Made by a program: the position numbers and the translations under genes
NCBI GenBank assembly: GCA_964035575.1
Contig: OZ037835.1
Coordinates: 1,054,001-1,118,000 of the forward strand
Source: Rhynchopus sp. YZ270_cl-10
Taxonomy: Eukaryota; Euglenozoa; Diplonemea; Diplonemida; Diplonemidae
Direction: 5' to 3'
Length of the DNA: 64,000 bases
Shown here: in pieces, positions 1 through 10,519 of the stretch
How the letters are laid out: every line of letters begins with the position of its first letter
Position numbering within the stretch: position 1 is the stretch's first letter
The notes under the pieces: model-generated
What the model was told of the DNA's origin: nothing
The model's database searches: none
Seen by the model: the letters and a program-made list of their open reading frames with translations, nothing else

Positions 1-257
1 GCATCCATTGACTCTGTGGTACCTCTCCTTCTTGCACCTTCCCACTCATAAACACAGCAAGCCACGTGATCGCTCTCCATTAGCTCTCCGTAAACCACCA
101 GGAGAAACGTGTCCCTGTTCGCGAGCAACAACCCCAGCTGCGGCGTGTTGGTTTTGAACTCACAGTGCAAAACCAGCCCGTCAGCGACCACACACCACCT
201 TCTGCTCCTCCTCACAATCCCGGCACACTCTTCGGGTGACTTGTGTGGATAAAATTC
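1..257 (-). CDS. Partial hypothetical protein running off the left edge
   Basis: One minus-strand frame is free of stops from the window edge back to a TAG at 258-260, about 85 codons. It reads as ordinary protein (for example ...WCVVADGLVLHCEFKTNT...LVVYGELMESDHVACCVYEWE...), with mixed hydrophobic and charged residues and no low complexity. No ATG lies upstream in frame near its beginning. The motif ACACAAG at about 240-246 on the minus strand could be a splice acceptor, so this may be an internal exon or the first coding exon of a gene continuing to the left. I recognise no domain. It is on the same strand as all other host genes here. The main doubt is that an 85-codon open stretch can arise by chance in GC-rich DNA. 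Confidence 0.4.
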
Positions 258-576
258 CTACCGGTACAGGACCACCTGAACTATGGTGTACTAAAATTGA
301 AAAACCTAAAAATAGGAGAAGTTTACTAAACCTGTCTTAAACAACCTGTACTAAACCGTGACAATACTGCAGGCTTCTGCAAAGAAAATATGGATCTTAA
401 GCGTAGCTAGGTACACTGCTTCTTTCCGATAAAAGAGGTACAAACGCAGTGAACGAAAGCACGTCGTCCACATGAAGAAAGAAGAATCCTTTGTAAGATG
501 AAAGCCTCTCGTCCTGTGCCACCTTGCAACTGAAACACCCCACCACCTCCGACGCAGCTAACACACAGCTGGGAGG
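258..576. other. Intergenic, no gene seen
   Basis: This AT-richer stretch separates the edge ORF from the ankyrin gene stop. It contains no ORF of note. It probably holds the ankyrin gene 3'UTR and the upstream region of the edge gene. Confidence 0.5.
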
Positions 577-1965
577 TCACATTCGCGAGGCACGAGAGTT
601 TGCAGCCTCAAGCTCCAAGTACAATACATCAATCAGCAACTGCACCACGTCTGTGTGCTTCTTAACAGCCGCTAAGTGCAACGCAGTGCGGTTTTCAGTG
701 TCTCGGTGATGCACATCCACCTCTGGCAAGCCCACAAGATAGTGCACAGTCTCGGTGTGCCCAAAATATGCCGCAGAGATAAGACACGTGCGGCCTTCGT
801 CGTCTGTGGCACGCACTCCCGCACCTGCTCTGACCAACATCTTCACAACGTCAAGTTCTCCTAAAGCGCTAGCATAGTGCAGAATCGAACGACCGTCGTT
901 GATTTTTGTTTCGATGTCTGCACCTGCATCAATCAGCACCTGCACCATGTCTGTTTCCTCCTCATCCAGCGCATACTCCACCGCATACTGCAACGCAGTG
1001 CGGCTGTCAGTGTCTCGGTGGTTCACATCCACCTCTGGCACGCCCACAAGATAGCGCACAGTCTCCGTGTGTCCAAAACATGCAGCAAGGATAAGACATG
1101 TGTCCCCTTGGTCGTCTGTGGCACGCACTCCCGCACCTGCTCTGACCAACATCTTCACAACGTCAAGTGCTCCTGAAGCGCAAGCAGTGTGCAAAAGCGA
1201 ACATCCGTGGTTGTCCTTTGCATCGATGTCTGCACCTGCATCAATCAGCACCTGCACCACGTCTGTTGCCTCCTTGTCCACTGCTAAGCGCAACGCAGTG
1301 CAGTTGTTACTGTGATGATTCACATCGACACCTGGCAAGCTCACAAGATAGCGCACAGTCTCGGTGTGTCCACGTTGTGCCGCAACGTACAGACACGTGC
1401 GCCCTTCATCGTCTGTGGCACGCACTCCCGCACCTGCTTCAACCAACATCTTCACAACCTCAAGTGCTCCTGAAGCGCAAGCATTGTGCAGAGGCGACCA
1501 TCCGATCTCGTCTTTCGTATGTAAGTCTGCCCCTGCATCAATCAAGACACGACACACTGCAGGGTCTGACCACATGGCCGGACAGGCACCTGCGCTGTAC
1601 TTGGAATCATGCGGGACAAACGCTACCTTGTTGCAGACGAACTTCCAATGCTGCAAGAGGACCTCCGTGCACGCAACGTGGTCTGCGTGGACACACTCAC
1701 TCAGCAGCATCCCAAAGCCCATCTGCGTTGTCTCAACATACGGAAGAAGCAGTGTGAGGCATTCATCGTGGTTCCCTCTGCATGCCTCGTGCGCAGCATC
1801 GAAGGCCACTTTCTTTCTGTGTGGGTTCAACTTCTCAAGGACCGCACGCACGGCAGTCGTGTCGCCGTTCCTGGCAGCCTCCATCAAGACCTCGTCTGCA
1901 GAAAGCTGTCTTCTCTTTCGTGGGTTCTTGTCCTGCGTGCTGTCTGCATGTCGCTTCTTCGGCAT
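577..1965 (-). CDS. Ankyrin-repeat protein
   Basis: The predicted protein has 462 residues. I start it at the ATG of MPKKRHADST rather than at the longer frame-open ATG near 2172, because a CA-rich tract ending in AG lies about 20 nt upstream, as at the other genes here, and the extension has no repeat character. The N-terminus carries basic clusters (KKRH, RKRR) that could be a nuclear signal. About residue 130 onward is made of ankyrin repeats, recognisable by GWSPLHNACASGALEVVKMLV, GRTCLYVAAQRGHTETVRYLV and ADIDAKDNHGCSLLHTACAS. Pairs of repeats recur almost identically (three copies of an AGAGVRATDD-type block), which suggests recent internal duplication. Ankyrin repeats bind other proteins, so the likely role is as a scaffold or adaptor. 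No catalytic domain is visible. The last repeat is followed by a short tail, LEAANSRASRM. Confidence 0.85.
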   Translation of the reverse strand: MPKKRHADSTQDKNPRKRRQLSADEVLMEAARNGDTTAVRAVLEKLNPHRKKVAFDAAHEACRGNHDECLTLLLPYVETTQMGFGMLLSECVHADHVACTEVLLQHWKFVCNKVAFVPHDSKYSAGACPAMWSDPAVCRVLIDAGADLHTKDEIGWSPLHNACASGALEVVKMLVEAGAGVRATDDEGRTCLYVAAQRGHTETVRYLVSLPGVDVNHHSNNCTALRLAVDKEATDVVQVLIDAGADIDAKDNHGCSLLHTACASGALDVVKMLVRAGAGVRATDDQGDTCLILAACFGHTETVRYLVGVPEVDVNHRDTDSRTALQYAVEYALDEEETDMVQVLIDAGADIETKINDGRSILHYASALGELDVVKMLVRAGAGVRATDDEGRTCLISAAYFGHTETVHYLVGLPEVDVHHRDTENRTALHLAAVKKHTDVVQLLIDVLYLELEAANSRASRM

Positions 1966-3797
1966 TGTGTGTTTGTGTGTTGTTGCTGTGTCTTTTGTGT
2001 TGGTTTCTTTTTGTGCAGAGGTTGTGGGTGACGAGAGAGGACGAAGAACACACATGGTAAGCATCCTTTTTCGTGTGTGTAATGTTACAAAAGCAGGGCA
2101 TGTTAAGATTACAGCCCTCTCGTGACAGTGCACCTTGGCACATGACCGGCTGTACCAGAGGGTGGACCCCAACCATGCAAACTCGTAAACCAGGTTAGTT
2201 TTGGCGGACTTGAGACGGACTATGGAGGACTTTCACAGTCCGCTATAGTCCGTCTCTACTCAGGTGGACTACGAAGTATGGTATATACAGCTAAAATAGT
2301 GGGACACATAGCTGCTGGCAGAGTTTCTCCTGTCTAACTTAAGACCTACTCGCAATTCCTGTTCCTCCTCCACTGGCGGGACCGGCCGTGGCGCAAGCCG
2401 CGACGGTCCCGCAGTGCCTCCCATAGGACACTGCGCTGTCTCCACCCACCCCACGCAAGGAAGAACGCCAAAGGTGCTCTCGTGCTGCAACCACAGACAA
2501 GCTGAGGTGCCAGACAAATGCACGAAAGCACCCCACAGTCGGCCACAGCTTCCCCTCTCCCATCATTTCCACAAAACCATGCAGGGAAGCGCCACACCCA
2601 AACCCCCCACACACTCACAACACTGTGCACCTCCACCTCCCTGTCCCCCACCCAACCCAACCCACAGACCTTCACCGCAACAGGGAGAACACCCAAACCC
2701 CACATCAACCTGCCACTCCCTTGGGTACTCTTCCTCCGGCAAAAGCCATCAAGAGAAACGGTTACCACCCCCCGGGGTTGCCTCCTCCTCCTCCAGAGAC
2801 TGCAGCATTGCAGCGCTGCTGCACTTCCCACACCCACCCCGCCCCACGCTGTCTCCCACCTCGCAGAAATAAAAGTCAAAAAAAAATAAAAACCCTTTTC
2901 ATCTTTTGTTTAGTTGGTACGCTACCCACGTCATACGCAAAGTATTTGTCCTAATAAAATAAATACATCCGTTCCACTCGATTAAATGTTGCCAGCTGTT
3001 TGCATGGTAGAGCACAAGGGGTGAAGGGGAAACGGTACGACTTATGGCAACCGAAGAACGCGTCTTTCATAAAGGCGTTGATTCAAAAGGGGGCAACAAT
3101 CACGAGAAGTGGGCATGGTGGTGGAGAGATTGAGAGAACAAATTTGGTCATTGCCATCAATTGGTGGCAATGACCAAATTTGTATCAATCAAGAACTTGT
3201 CCATTTTTCCGAAATGACCCCACTACAGTGGGGGTAGAGATCGGAAAATCCGAAAAAGTCCAAAAACCTCTCCAAAAAAACGGGGAAAAAACGATACTAC
3301 ATTTCCAGAATTTTGCTGTTTCCCCAGTAGTTTTTTTCTTGTGTGCGTGCGTACAGATTGTTCAGGGAGGTTGGGACCCGGAACAAGAAAAGAACTTGTG
3401 CTTCCCTAAATAATGAAAACCCCTTTCATCTTTTGTTTAGTTGGTACGCTACCCACGTCATACGCCCCAAGCACCCCAAGACGACAGTGAAAGACCACGT
3501 GGTGTCAACGAGTTCAGAGTGATGAATTGCAGAAAAAATGAGGGTTGGGTGGGGAGGTACGTTGTAATGAATAAGACGTGGGTTTTTGTGGGGATTCTTT
3601 TGCAGCACAGCGTAACAGAACACAATGTGTGGAACGTCTTGCTCAGCACAGCTCTCCTCTCGCACCAAGTAGTAGTCTGTGCCACGGTGAGCAAGACTGT
3701 GCCCCTCTTCTTCTCCGAACCAGAGGACGCAGCAGACATACTGCCAGAGACCCTCCACCTCGGGGAGGTGCTGCCCTCCCACCAACACACCACGTCG
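1966..3797. other. Intergenic region with dispersed repeats
   Basis: No host gene is seen. It holds a copy of the recurrent TGCTCTCGTGCTGCAACC repeat (2420-2720), a near-duplicate of the 2118-2180 segment found again at about 6390-6450, a twice-used motif (TTGGTACGCTACCCACGTCATACGC, at about 2915 and 3440), and an inverted copy of the GTGGGGTCA repeat (3190-3232). From about 3470 to the LRR stop at 3798 lies the probable 3'UTR of the next gene, which is nearly identical to that of the paralogue at 11044. Confidence 0.6.
2420..2720. repeat. Dispersed repeat R1, long copy
   Basis: This block is found at least eight times in the window. Long copies are here and at about 5145-5360, 44835-45120 and 53618-53825. 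Shorter copies are at about 24465-24560, 27212-27300, 37565-37660 and 43128-43195. The core includes CTCGTGCTGCAACCACAG, then ACAAGCTGAGGTGCCAGACA, then a C-rich tail. It has no convincing ORF, no terminal repeats and no A-tail that I can see. It sits between genes, often just upstream of LRR genes. It could be a decayed mobile element, a non-coding RNA gene or an intergenic regulatory module. Confidence 0.75.
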
Positions 3798-4859
3798 TCA
3801 TTGTGCGTGTCTCCGTCGCTTCTGGCTTTGCTCGGGGGATTCGTCTCTGCTTCGTTTTGGACGTGTTTCAACCACAAGCTTCCTCAGCTTCTCGTCCTTC
3901 CTCACTTCGTTGGACACAACACTGCTGCAGCCGGAAAGGTAAATACTCGTCAACGAAGTGCAGTCTGCAGCAAAATTCGTATCTCCAAAACCGTTACCAA
4001 TATGCGTTACGTTGCTGAGTGGAGATAAATCGATGGTCGTTAAACTGCTACAGCTCTCAAGGAAGCCCGCACCAACCTGCGTTACGTTACTGAGTGCAGA
4101 TAAATCGAGGTTCGTTAAGCTGATGCATTCCTCAAGGAAGTGCGCACCAACCTGCGTCAGGTTGCTGAGTGCAGATAAATGGACGTTGGTTAAGCTCTTG
4201 CATCCGAAAAGAAAGCCGCCGTCAATCATCGTCACGTTGCTGAGTGGAGATATATCCAGGGTCGTTAAACTGATGCATCTTTGAAGGAACCACGAACCAA
4301 CCTGCGTCACGTTGCTGAGTGCAGATATATCCAGGGTAGTTAACCTGCTGCAGTTGTAAAAGAAGCACTCACCAAACTGCGTCACATAGCTCAACCCAGA
4401 GAGGTCGACGCTTGTCAACGAGGTGCACTCTGCCAGGAAGTAGTCTCCAATGTGAGTCACAATGGACTCAGCACTGAGATCAAGTCTCGTCAACGAAGTG
4501 CGTGACAAGAACCTATCCGGAATGACAGTCGCAACCTCCGCCTGCAGAAGCAAACACGCCACCTCAGGATCCTCCACACTCTCCAACCTCTCGGCGGTCA
4601 GGTCTGTCTCACCCAACGCATGAAGCTCTGCAATGGCTTGGTACTTCTGCGTCTTCGTGAGGATGATTGTGTCACCAGCACTCAGCTGCGTCATGTCCGC
4701 TCCTTCTCCCAGCGCTTCGTCTCCGAAACTCATGCAAAAGCCGTCTTCAAGCAACCCCATTGCAGACGCCACCTTCCGCCGCAAGCCCTCCACTGTGTCA
4801 TCTGCACCCACCTCGACTGTGTGCTGATTCGTGTCGAAACCCTTGATGTTCAGGTCCAT
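3798..4859 (-). CDS. Ubl-like/LRR protein 1 with basic C-terminus
   Basis: The predicted protein has 353 residues starting MDLNIKGFDTNQ. The preceding AG (in ...CCACACACAG) fits a trans-splice acceptor. Residues 1-75 resemble a ubiquitin-like fold (short beta-rich start, ...VEGLRRKVASAMG..., then QLSAGDTIILT). A conserved linker follows (AIAELHALGETDLTAERL, then EDPEVACLLLQAEVA). Next come eight 25-residue leucine-rich repeats of the form FLxxCxSLTxLDLSxLSNVTxVG, close to the BspA/TpLRR style. The C-terminus ends in a bipartite-like basic stretch, RPKRSRDESPEQSQKRRR. No signal peptide is seen, so a cytosolic or nuclear protein-binding role is more likely than a surface one. It belongs to a family with at least five more members in this window. 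The ubiquitin-like call is by pattern only. Confidence 0.85.
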   Translation of the reverse strand: MDLNIKGFDTNQHTVEVGADDTVEGLRRKVASAMGLLEDGFCMSFGDEALGEGADMTQLSAGDTIILTKTQKYQAIAELHALGETDLTAERLESVEDPEVACLLLQAEVATVIPDRFLSRTSLTRLDLSAESIVTHIGDYFLAECTSLTSVDLSGLSYVTQFGECFFYNCSRLTTLDISALSNVTQVGSWFLQRCISLTTLDISPLSNVTMIDGGFLFGCKSLTNVHLSALSNLTQVGAHFLEECISLTNLDLSALSNVTQVGAGFLESCSSLTTIDLSPLSNVTHIGNGFGDTNFAADCTSLTSIYLSGCSSVVSNEVRKDEKLRKLVVETRPKRSRDESPEQSQKRRRHAQ

Positions 4860-7369
4860 GTCTTTGTTGTGGCTTTGTGTTCTGATCTCTGTGTGTGGAG
4901 GGGTGTGGAGGACAACAATCCTGCAGTAGTTTTCAACACCCCTGCCAAAAAATAAAACTATGGGAAAAGGGCCCCTCTCCCCGACCCACAACCCCCGACT
5001 TCAGATCTTTCTCCTCACCACCTCCTCTCCCTGAACCAGCGCCCTTCACAGATGTTCCCTCCTCACGAAAGCAAACCCACCTTCCCCCTGCCCCTCTCAC
5101 ACATCGTTACCTGCCCCGTTCTGCACAAGAAACCCGCACAGCCTCCACGCTGTCTCCACCCACCCCACGCAAGGAAGAACGAACGCCAAGGATGCTCTCG
5201 TGCTGCAACCACAGACAAGCTGAGGTGCCAGACAAATGCACGAAAGCACCCCACGGCCGGCCACAGCTTCCACTCTCCCATCATTTCCACAAAACGATGC
5301 AGGGAAGCGCCACACCAAAACCCCCCCACACTCACAACACACCTCCCTGCCCCCACCCAACCCAACCCACAACACTGTTCCAGGAGAACAAGGGCGATAA
5401 GTCTGAGTGTCGAAGGATACAAAGCCCGCAAGGTTGCTACGAAGTACATTAGCAAAGACACGTTGCAGATACCCCCATGCACCAACCGGGAAAGAAGTCT
5501 TTGCAAAATGGTGCATTGCCTTTCCCTCCGACTTGGGCAGAATACTGTTCCAGGAGAACAAGGGTGATAGGTCTGAGAACAGCAGCAGTCACATCGTACA
5601 CACTTCCCCAGACCACAATGTCGGCTGTATGAGTCTCGGCATGTGTACAGAGAATGGAGGCAAAGAGGGCGCACAGCCCAATGATGTAGCCGAGAAGATC
5701 AGAAGAAGACTTGAATGAGAAAAAAAGAAGTACCCCACCCCCTTCTCTATGTATTGGTCGTTTGTTGTTGGCAAATGTCTCTCGCCTTCTCAACAAAACC
5801 TGCAGTCCTTCCATTGCCAGACAATGATTCGCTAAATGGTGTTGACAATAAATTGTGGTTTTAAGAATACCATGCAAGCACTTAAATAGGCCTATGCAAC
5901 GCACAGGAGCAGAACAGAATGTTACTGTATTAGAGTTTGATTTTTTTACAAAAAACTTTTTTCCAAAACATTTTTGCAAAAAGCAAACACAAAAAAAAAG
6001 GGTAACACTTTGCTACTCCGGCGTAATTTATTCAGCAAAAATACCTGCACGATTTTAAAAAAAAAAAAAAAGACCCATCAAAAATATACCAGCCCATGAG
6101 CGAGCATCTGAGACAAACAGAAGGAGAATGCGGATAATGCTGACAATGTTCATCACAACGAACATACGCGGAATGTTCCAAGACTTAACAAAACAAAGTT
6201 ACCGTGGTGTCTTTAATTTTCGAACAAAACAAAAAAAAAAAAATAAACAACTCAAATTCGAGAACGAAAGCTCTTATACTCTCCGAACATTTTGCTTTAA
6301 CCAAAACCTTAAACGAAAGTAAGCTTTTCGTATGAACGTTCATTGCTCGAAAATTAAAGACGCCACGGTAATTGAAATACTAGAGAAGCACTCTCGTGAA
6401 CAGTGCACCTTGGTATGACCGGTGCACCGGGTGGACCCCCCCAACCATGCAGTCCTACATCCATTTCGTAGATAACATCTGACAAACAAACGTAAAAACC
6501 CATATGCAGAAGGACCACATAGAGAGAAAGGCTTAAAAGACAAACCTAAACCTCTCGTGCTTAGTCACCTTTGATATAGACGTGAGTAAAATAGTGACAG
6601 AGACCATCACTAAGCTCGCAAGAGGGGTGGAAACAGAAGACAAAAGTACAGAACGTGCCTCTCCTTGCGCACATCTCAAAGGAAATGAACAAATAAAATA
6701 AAATAAGAAATGTTTATAAGATGACCCTCAGCCTCTTGTGCTTAGTCATCTTGAAATAAAGTCTTGAAAATGCTGACGACGCTCGTAAGACCCACAGCTG
6801 CGTGTCATCGTCACATACAAGACAGAAATGAACACAATAAACAATTCTAAAACAATAAAAACACACCTGTGTGGCCCGCACCCCCGTCGCCACGTTTCTG
6901 CAAGGGGGCACGTATGCCACACAACACACGCTGCAACACTGACACATAAGATTCTTGTGACAGTGGCTCTGTGCCCTGGTGGTAAATAAAGCGCGTCATG
7001 ATGACGGTGCGCTTAGAACGGGCAGGGGACTCCACCCAACAGCCACCATGTGGTCATGGTGACATCGGGCGAACAACATGGGTAAGCAGGCGTACAAGGA
7101 CGCTTGAGGGAGGGGATGTCATTTTGCTTGTGACAACATGACGACAATAAAACAGTGAAGTTTAAAAAAAATCTCTCAGAAAACCAGTTAAGTTTTATGA
7201 GATAAGGGGGTACAGGATGCGGGATGGGGTTGTGGGGTTATGGGGTGGGTGCAGATGGCTTAGTTATTCTTTGCAAAATGCCTAATTTGAGGTCAACGAC
7301 AATAACAACAATAACAACAATAAAAAAACAATAAAAAACAGCTGGCACTTCGCAAAGCTGTGACACTGT
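4860..7369. other. Intergenic, repeat fragments, no gene recognised
   Basis: It contains a second long copy of repeat R1 (about 5145-5360) and a motif ACTGTTCCAGGAGAACAAGG repeated about 175 bp apart (5370 and 5545). It also has A-rich stretches around 5940-6070 and 6230, a copy of the 2118-2180 segment near 6390-6450, and a pair of CTCTTGTGCTTAGTCA-like segments at about 6550 and 6730. ORFs here are short, overlap on both strands and match nothing I know. Confidence 0.6.
5145..5360. repeat. Dispersed repeat R1, copy 2
   Basis: This is the same core as at 2420-2720 (CTCGTGCTGCAACCACAG and the C-rich tail), with a 4-bp duplication (GAACGAAC) before the core and a shorter tail. Confidence 0.75.
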
Positions 7370-10300
7370 TCACCAGGTGGGCTGCTCGGCTCTGTCCTCA
7401 AGACACACAGCTTCGCCTTCAATGTCCTGAGGCAGCAGTCCAGTACTGTAGAAGGCCTCGCTTTGCGTTGGTGTCCCCTTCTGTGCCTGCCTGCAGAAGA
7501 ACACCGCCACCCCCACAGCAAGCAGCAGGCACGTGCCCAGTGCTGCGATCACCACCAGCGCTGCTGTGCTCAGCAGCGGTGCGTCTGCCTCCTCTACCGG
7601 CACAGGTGTGGGCAGCAGCGCACCCGCAGGCAGGGACGTGCTTCGTGGCGGTGCTGGTGTGTGCGGCACAGGCTGCGCTGACGGTGACGCTGATGCAGAT
7701 GCGGACGATATGGGTGCAGGTGTCTCAGTGGCAGACGTCAGCGGTGCTTCTGTCGCAGGTGACCCTGTTGCTGGCAGTGATGCAGACGTTGCATTTTCTG
7801 TGTGTGGCGCAGGAGTAACAGGTGCAGGCGTCTCAGGTGCAGGCGTCTCAGGTGCAGGCGTCGGTGGCGGTTCAGTCACGGGTGCGTGAGTAACAGGTGC
7901 AGGTGTCTCAGGTGCAGACGACGGTGGCGGTTCAGTCACGGGTGCGTGAGTAACAGGTGCACTCGTCTCGGGTGCGTTGGTCTCAGGTGCATTCGTCAGT
8001 GGCACTTCGGTCACAGGTGCACCTGTCAGTGGGGATTCTGTGAGCGGTGCGTGCGTCACTGGTGCATTGGTCAATGGCGACTGTGTCTGCAGTGTTTCTG
8101 TCTGCGGTGCTTGTGTGACTGTCCCGTCTTCAGGCACCGACGATGGCAGGGCTGTCTCTGGCACTGGTGTGTAGATGGCTGGGACGTCTGTCGGCACAAC
8201 GCCGTCGCAGCTCCACCCAAACACAAGGCGTGAGAAGTCTGCTTGATAATACTCACTGCTATTCACTATGATGTGGAAGAGGCCGCTGTTCGCGAAGTCT
8301 GCAGTCATGTTTGTTGCCGGGAAGATCCCACTGTTCGCCGGCCCTGTTGCGCTGTACACCTCTTTGCCTGTGCTGTCCACCATTGCCACACGTGCCCAGT
8401 CTTCATAAAAGTTCAGCCACGCTGACACCGACAGCACACCATAACACTGCACAGTCCAGCAGTGTGTGGTCATGCCTGGGTTCGCACATATGCCACAGAG
8501 CGACGCAAGCGACCTGCTGTACGTGCCACTGTCGGCCAGGGTGAGACACTCTGACGCATTCGTGCCTGGTGCAGGCGGAATCACAGGTGCCTCCTCACAC
8601 GTCCAGTTCAAGTTAAACGATCCTGATGTGGGGTCCGCTTGGTACCGCCAGCTGTCAAGGCGCAGCACCATGTTCCCATCAGCAGGGTAGCTCGCTCGGT
8701 AGTGTCTCGCGCCTGTCAGAGTGTCAAGGTTGTAACCGTAGCTGTTCTCCAGCGTGAGGACTTGGCCCAGCGCGGCAAGATCAAGGTTGAACTCGGTGTG
8801 CAGTGTGCCCGTGCATGAGAGGTACCAACACGCTGTCTCCACCGAAAGTCGCTCATCCATGCTTACATGAAAGGCAAACGACCCGTTAGCACTGTCCCCC
8901 ACGTCTGAGCACAGCGCAACGGGCACAGCGGTGGGCGGCACACTCGTCTCTGGAGCTGCAGTTCTCGGTGGGTAAGGCAGCTCAGGGCTTGCCGCGTCAC
9001 ACGCCCAAGACATGAGGAGCACGTCGTTGTGAAAATCTGTGCTGTGCACAACATGCATCTGAAAGACACCCCCAGCAGGATACGTCTTGCTTGTGTTGAT
9101 CATCGAACCCCCCGTCCCGTTCGCAAAGAACACCTCCCGGCCAGTTCCGTCCAAGAAGGTCACATTTGTCGTGTGGAGGTGCGTCTCACTCGTGGGACGC
9201 ACCTCCAACGCCACAGCAAGCGTCCCGAGACACTGCACAGCAAAGCAGTGTGATGCAATTGCAGCGAAGCTTCGACGGTAGGTCCCGACAGGTGCCAGGG
9301 TCAGGCACTCTGCACTGTCGATGCCTGGTGCAGGTGGTGGCACTGGCGCTGCGTCGCAGGTCCAGTCAAAGGTGAAGTTCCGCTTCACTAGGGAGCCCGC
9401 CACCGAGAACAGTGTCAGCATGCCGTCAGCAGGGTAGCTCGCCACCAGGTGTTGTGGTGTCATTGTGGAAGCCCCGAGCTCCATGAGCTCGTACCCGTTC
9501 GCGTTGTGCAGCTTCAGCGCCGGCGAACGGTATCCCTCATCAAGGGACACATTGATGTGCACAGTCCCCTTGCACTGCATCGTCCAGCACTGCGCCACTT
9601 CAAACGTGCCGTGCAGCGGAGCCTCCAATGCAGCGCAAGACGATGCTGTTGGTGCAGGCGTGTCAGGTGCGCCCGTCAGAGGTGCGGATGTCCCACCGCC
9701 AATTGCAGGAAGTACAGGCACAGCAGCGTTGCACCCCCACGCAAGAGCAAGGTACGCATCGTGACCGCGGCCGCCCCACTTATACACAGAGCTCGCGACA
9801 TGCACGAATATGTTCCCGTCGCTTGCATAACGCCCGCCAGTCCTGGCTGTGCTGCTGATGTGTTCCAGTGCGGTACCGTCACTCCCCTCAACTGTGATGT
9901 TGAGGCTCGTTAGACCGAGAGTAAGCACGTCCATGTCCAGGTCAAGGACACCTCTGCACGGGATGGCGAGACAGCGCACTCTCTCACCCGCCGACAACGG
10001 CATGCCGTAAGTCCCGACAGCGCCCAGTGTGAGACACGTCGCACTGTCGACGCCAGGTGCAGGCAGGGTGACTGCACCTGCCGTGCATGTGTACTCAATC
10101 TCAAAGGCAGTTTCCGTGGCGGCCTCGTAAGTGTAGCGCAACGTCATGTCCCCGTCTGCAGGATAGCTTGCGACGTAGCGGTACGCATCACCCGTGTCGT
10201 AGAAGGAAGGGTCAGGGCTCTGCAGCGCTGCCAGCTGGTACCCCGCAGAGTTCTCGAGACTCAGCAAGGCGCCGTACCCCTGTTTCATTGTGAACTTCAC

Positions 10301-10519
10301 TTGCAATGTGCCTTTGCACGTCAACTCCCAACACGAGTTGCCCAAGATAGCACCGCTCGTATACGCAAACGGAGACGGCGGCAGTGCTGTGCAAGGTGCA
10401 ATCGGTATCTGTGTCCTTGGACGAGATGTGGGTGGTGCCATAGTCGGCGGGTCTGACGGGAGCACAACCGTTGCGGACACGGCGCACACCAGAAGCGAGG
10501 TGCACAGTGGCAGTAGCAT
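7370..10519 (-). CDS. Type I membrane glycoprotein with repeated Cys modules and Thr/Pro mucin stalk
   Basis: The predicted protein has 1049 residues. It opens with a signal peptide (MLLPLCTSLLVCAVSATVV), followed by a large ectodomain. The ectodomain is built from three tandem bimodular units. Each has a half with CWxLxCxGTL (NSCWELTCKGTL, QCWTMQCKGTV, ACWYLSCTGTL) and a half starting with ECLTLxxxGTY. Paired cysteines and the recurring ASYPADG motif suggest a beta-sandwich, perhaps CUB- or pentraxin-like, but I cannot name the family. Residues from about 785 to 970 are a Thr/Pro-rich stalk of imperfect repeats (APVTHAPVTEPPP, APETPAPVT) typical of O-glycosylated mucin stems. A single transmembrane helix (about 982-1008) and a 41-residue tail follow. 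The protein is probably displayed on the cell surface, in adhesion or recognition. The start is preceded by a CCACCCAG acceptor-like site about 40 nt upstream. Confidence 0.85.
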   Translation of the reverse strand: MLLPLCTSLLVCAVSATVVLPSDPPTMAPPTSRPRTQIPIAPCTALPPSPFAYTSGAILGNSCWELTCKGTLQVKFTMKQGYGALLSLENSAGYQLAALQSPDPSFYDTGDAYRYVASYPADGDMTLRYTYEAATETAFEIEYTCTAGAVTLPAPGVDSATCLTLGAVGTYGMPLSAGERVRCLAIPCRGVLDLDMDVLTLGLTSLNITVEGSDGTALEHISSTARTGGRYASDGNIFVHVASSVYKWGGRGHDAYLALAWGCNAAVPVLPAIGGGTSAPLTGAPDTPAPTASSCAALEAPLHGTFEVAQCWTMQCKGTVHINVSLDEGYRSPALKLHNANGYELMELGASTMTPQHLVASYPADGMLTLFSVAGSLVKRNFTFDWTCDAAPVPPPAPGIDSAECLTLAPVGTYRRSFAAIASHCFAVQCLGTLAVALEVRPTSETHLHTTNVTFLDGTGREVFFANGTGGSMINTSKTYPAGGVFQMHVVHSTDFHNDVLLMSWACDAASPELPYPPRTAAPETSVPPTAVPVALCSDVGDSANGSFAFHVSMDERLSVETACWYLSCTGTLHTEFNLDLAALGQVLTLENSYGYNLDTLTGARHYRASYPADGNMVLRLDSWRYQADPTSGSFNLNWTCEEAPVIPPAPGTNASECLTLADSGTYSRSLASLCGICANPGMTTHCWTVQCYGVLSVSAWLNFYEDWARVAMVDSTGKEVYSATGPANSGIFPATNMTADFANSGLFHIIVNSSEYYQADFSRLVFGWSCDGVVPTDVPAIYTPVPETALPSSVPEDGTVTQAPQTETLQTQSPLTNAPVTHAPLTESPLTGAPVTEVPLTNAPETNAPETSAPVTHAPVTEPPPSSAPETPAPVTHAPVTEPPPTPAPETPAPETPAPVTPAPHTENATSASLPATGSPATEAPLTSATETPAPISSASASASPSAQPVPHTPAPPRSTSLPAGALLPTPVPVEEADAPLLSTAALVVIAALGTCLLLAVGVAVFFCRQAQKGTPTQSEAFYSTGLLPQDIEGEAVCLEDRAEQPTW

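Noticed and set aside
3426-3877. Minus-strand ORFs just downstream of LRR1 that recur after LRR2
   Set aside because: Their conservation is explained by recent duplication of the whole 3' region. Several overlapping frames are equally conserved and they overlap the LRR stop.
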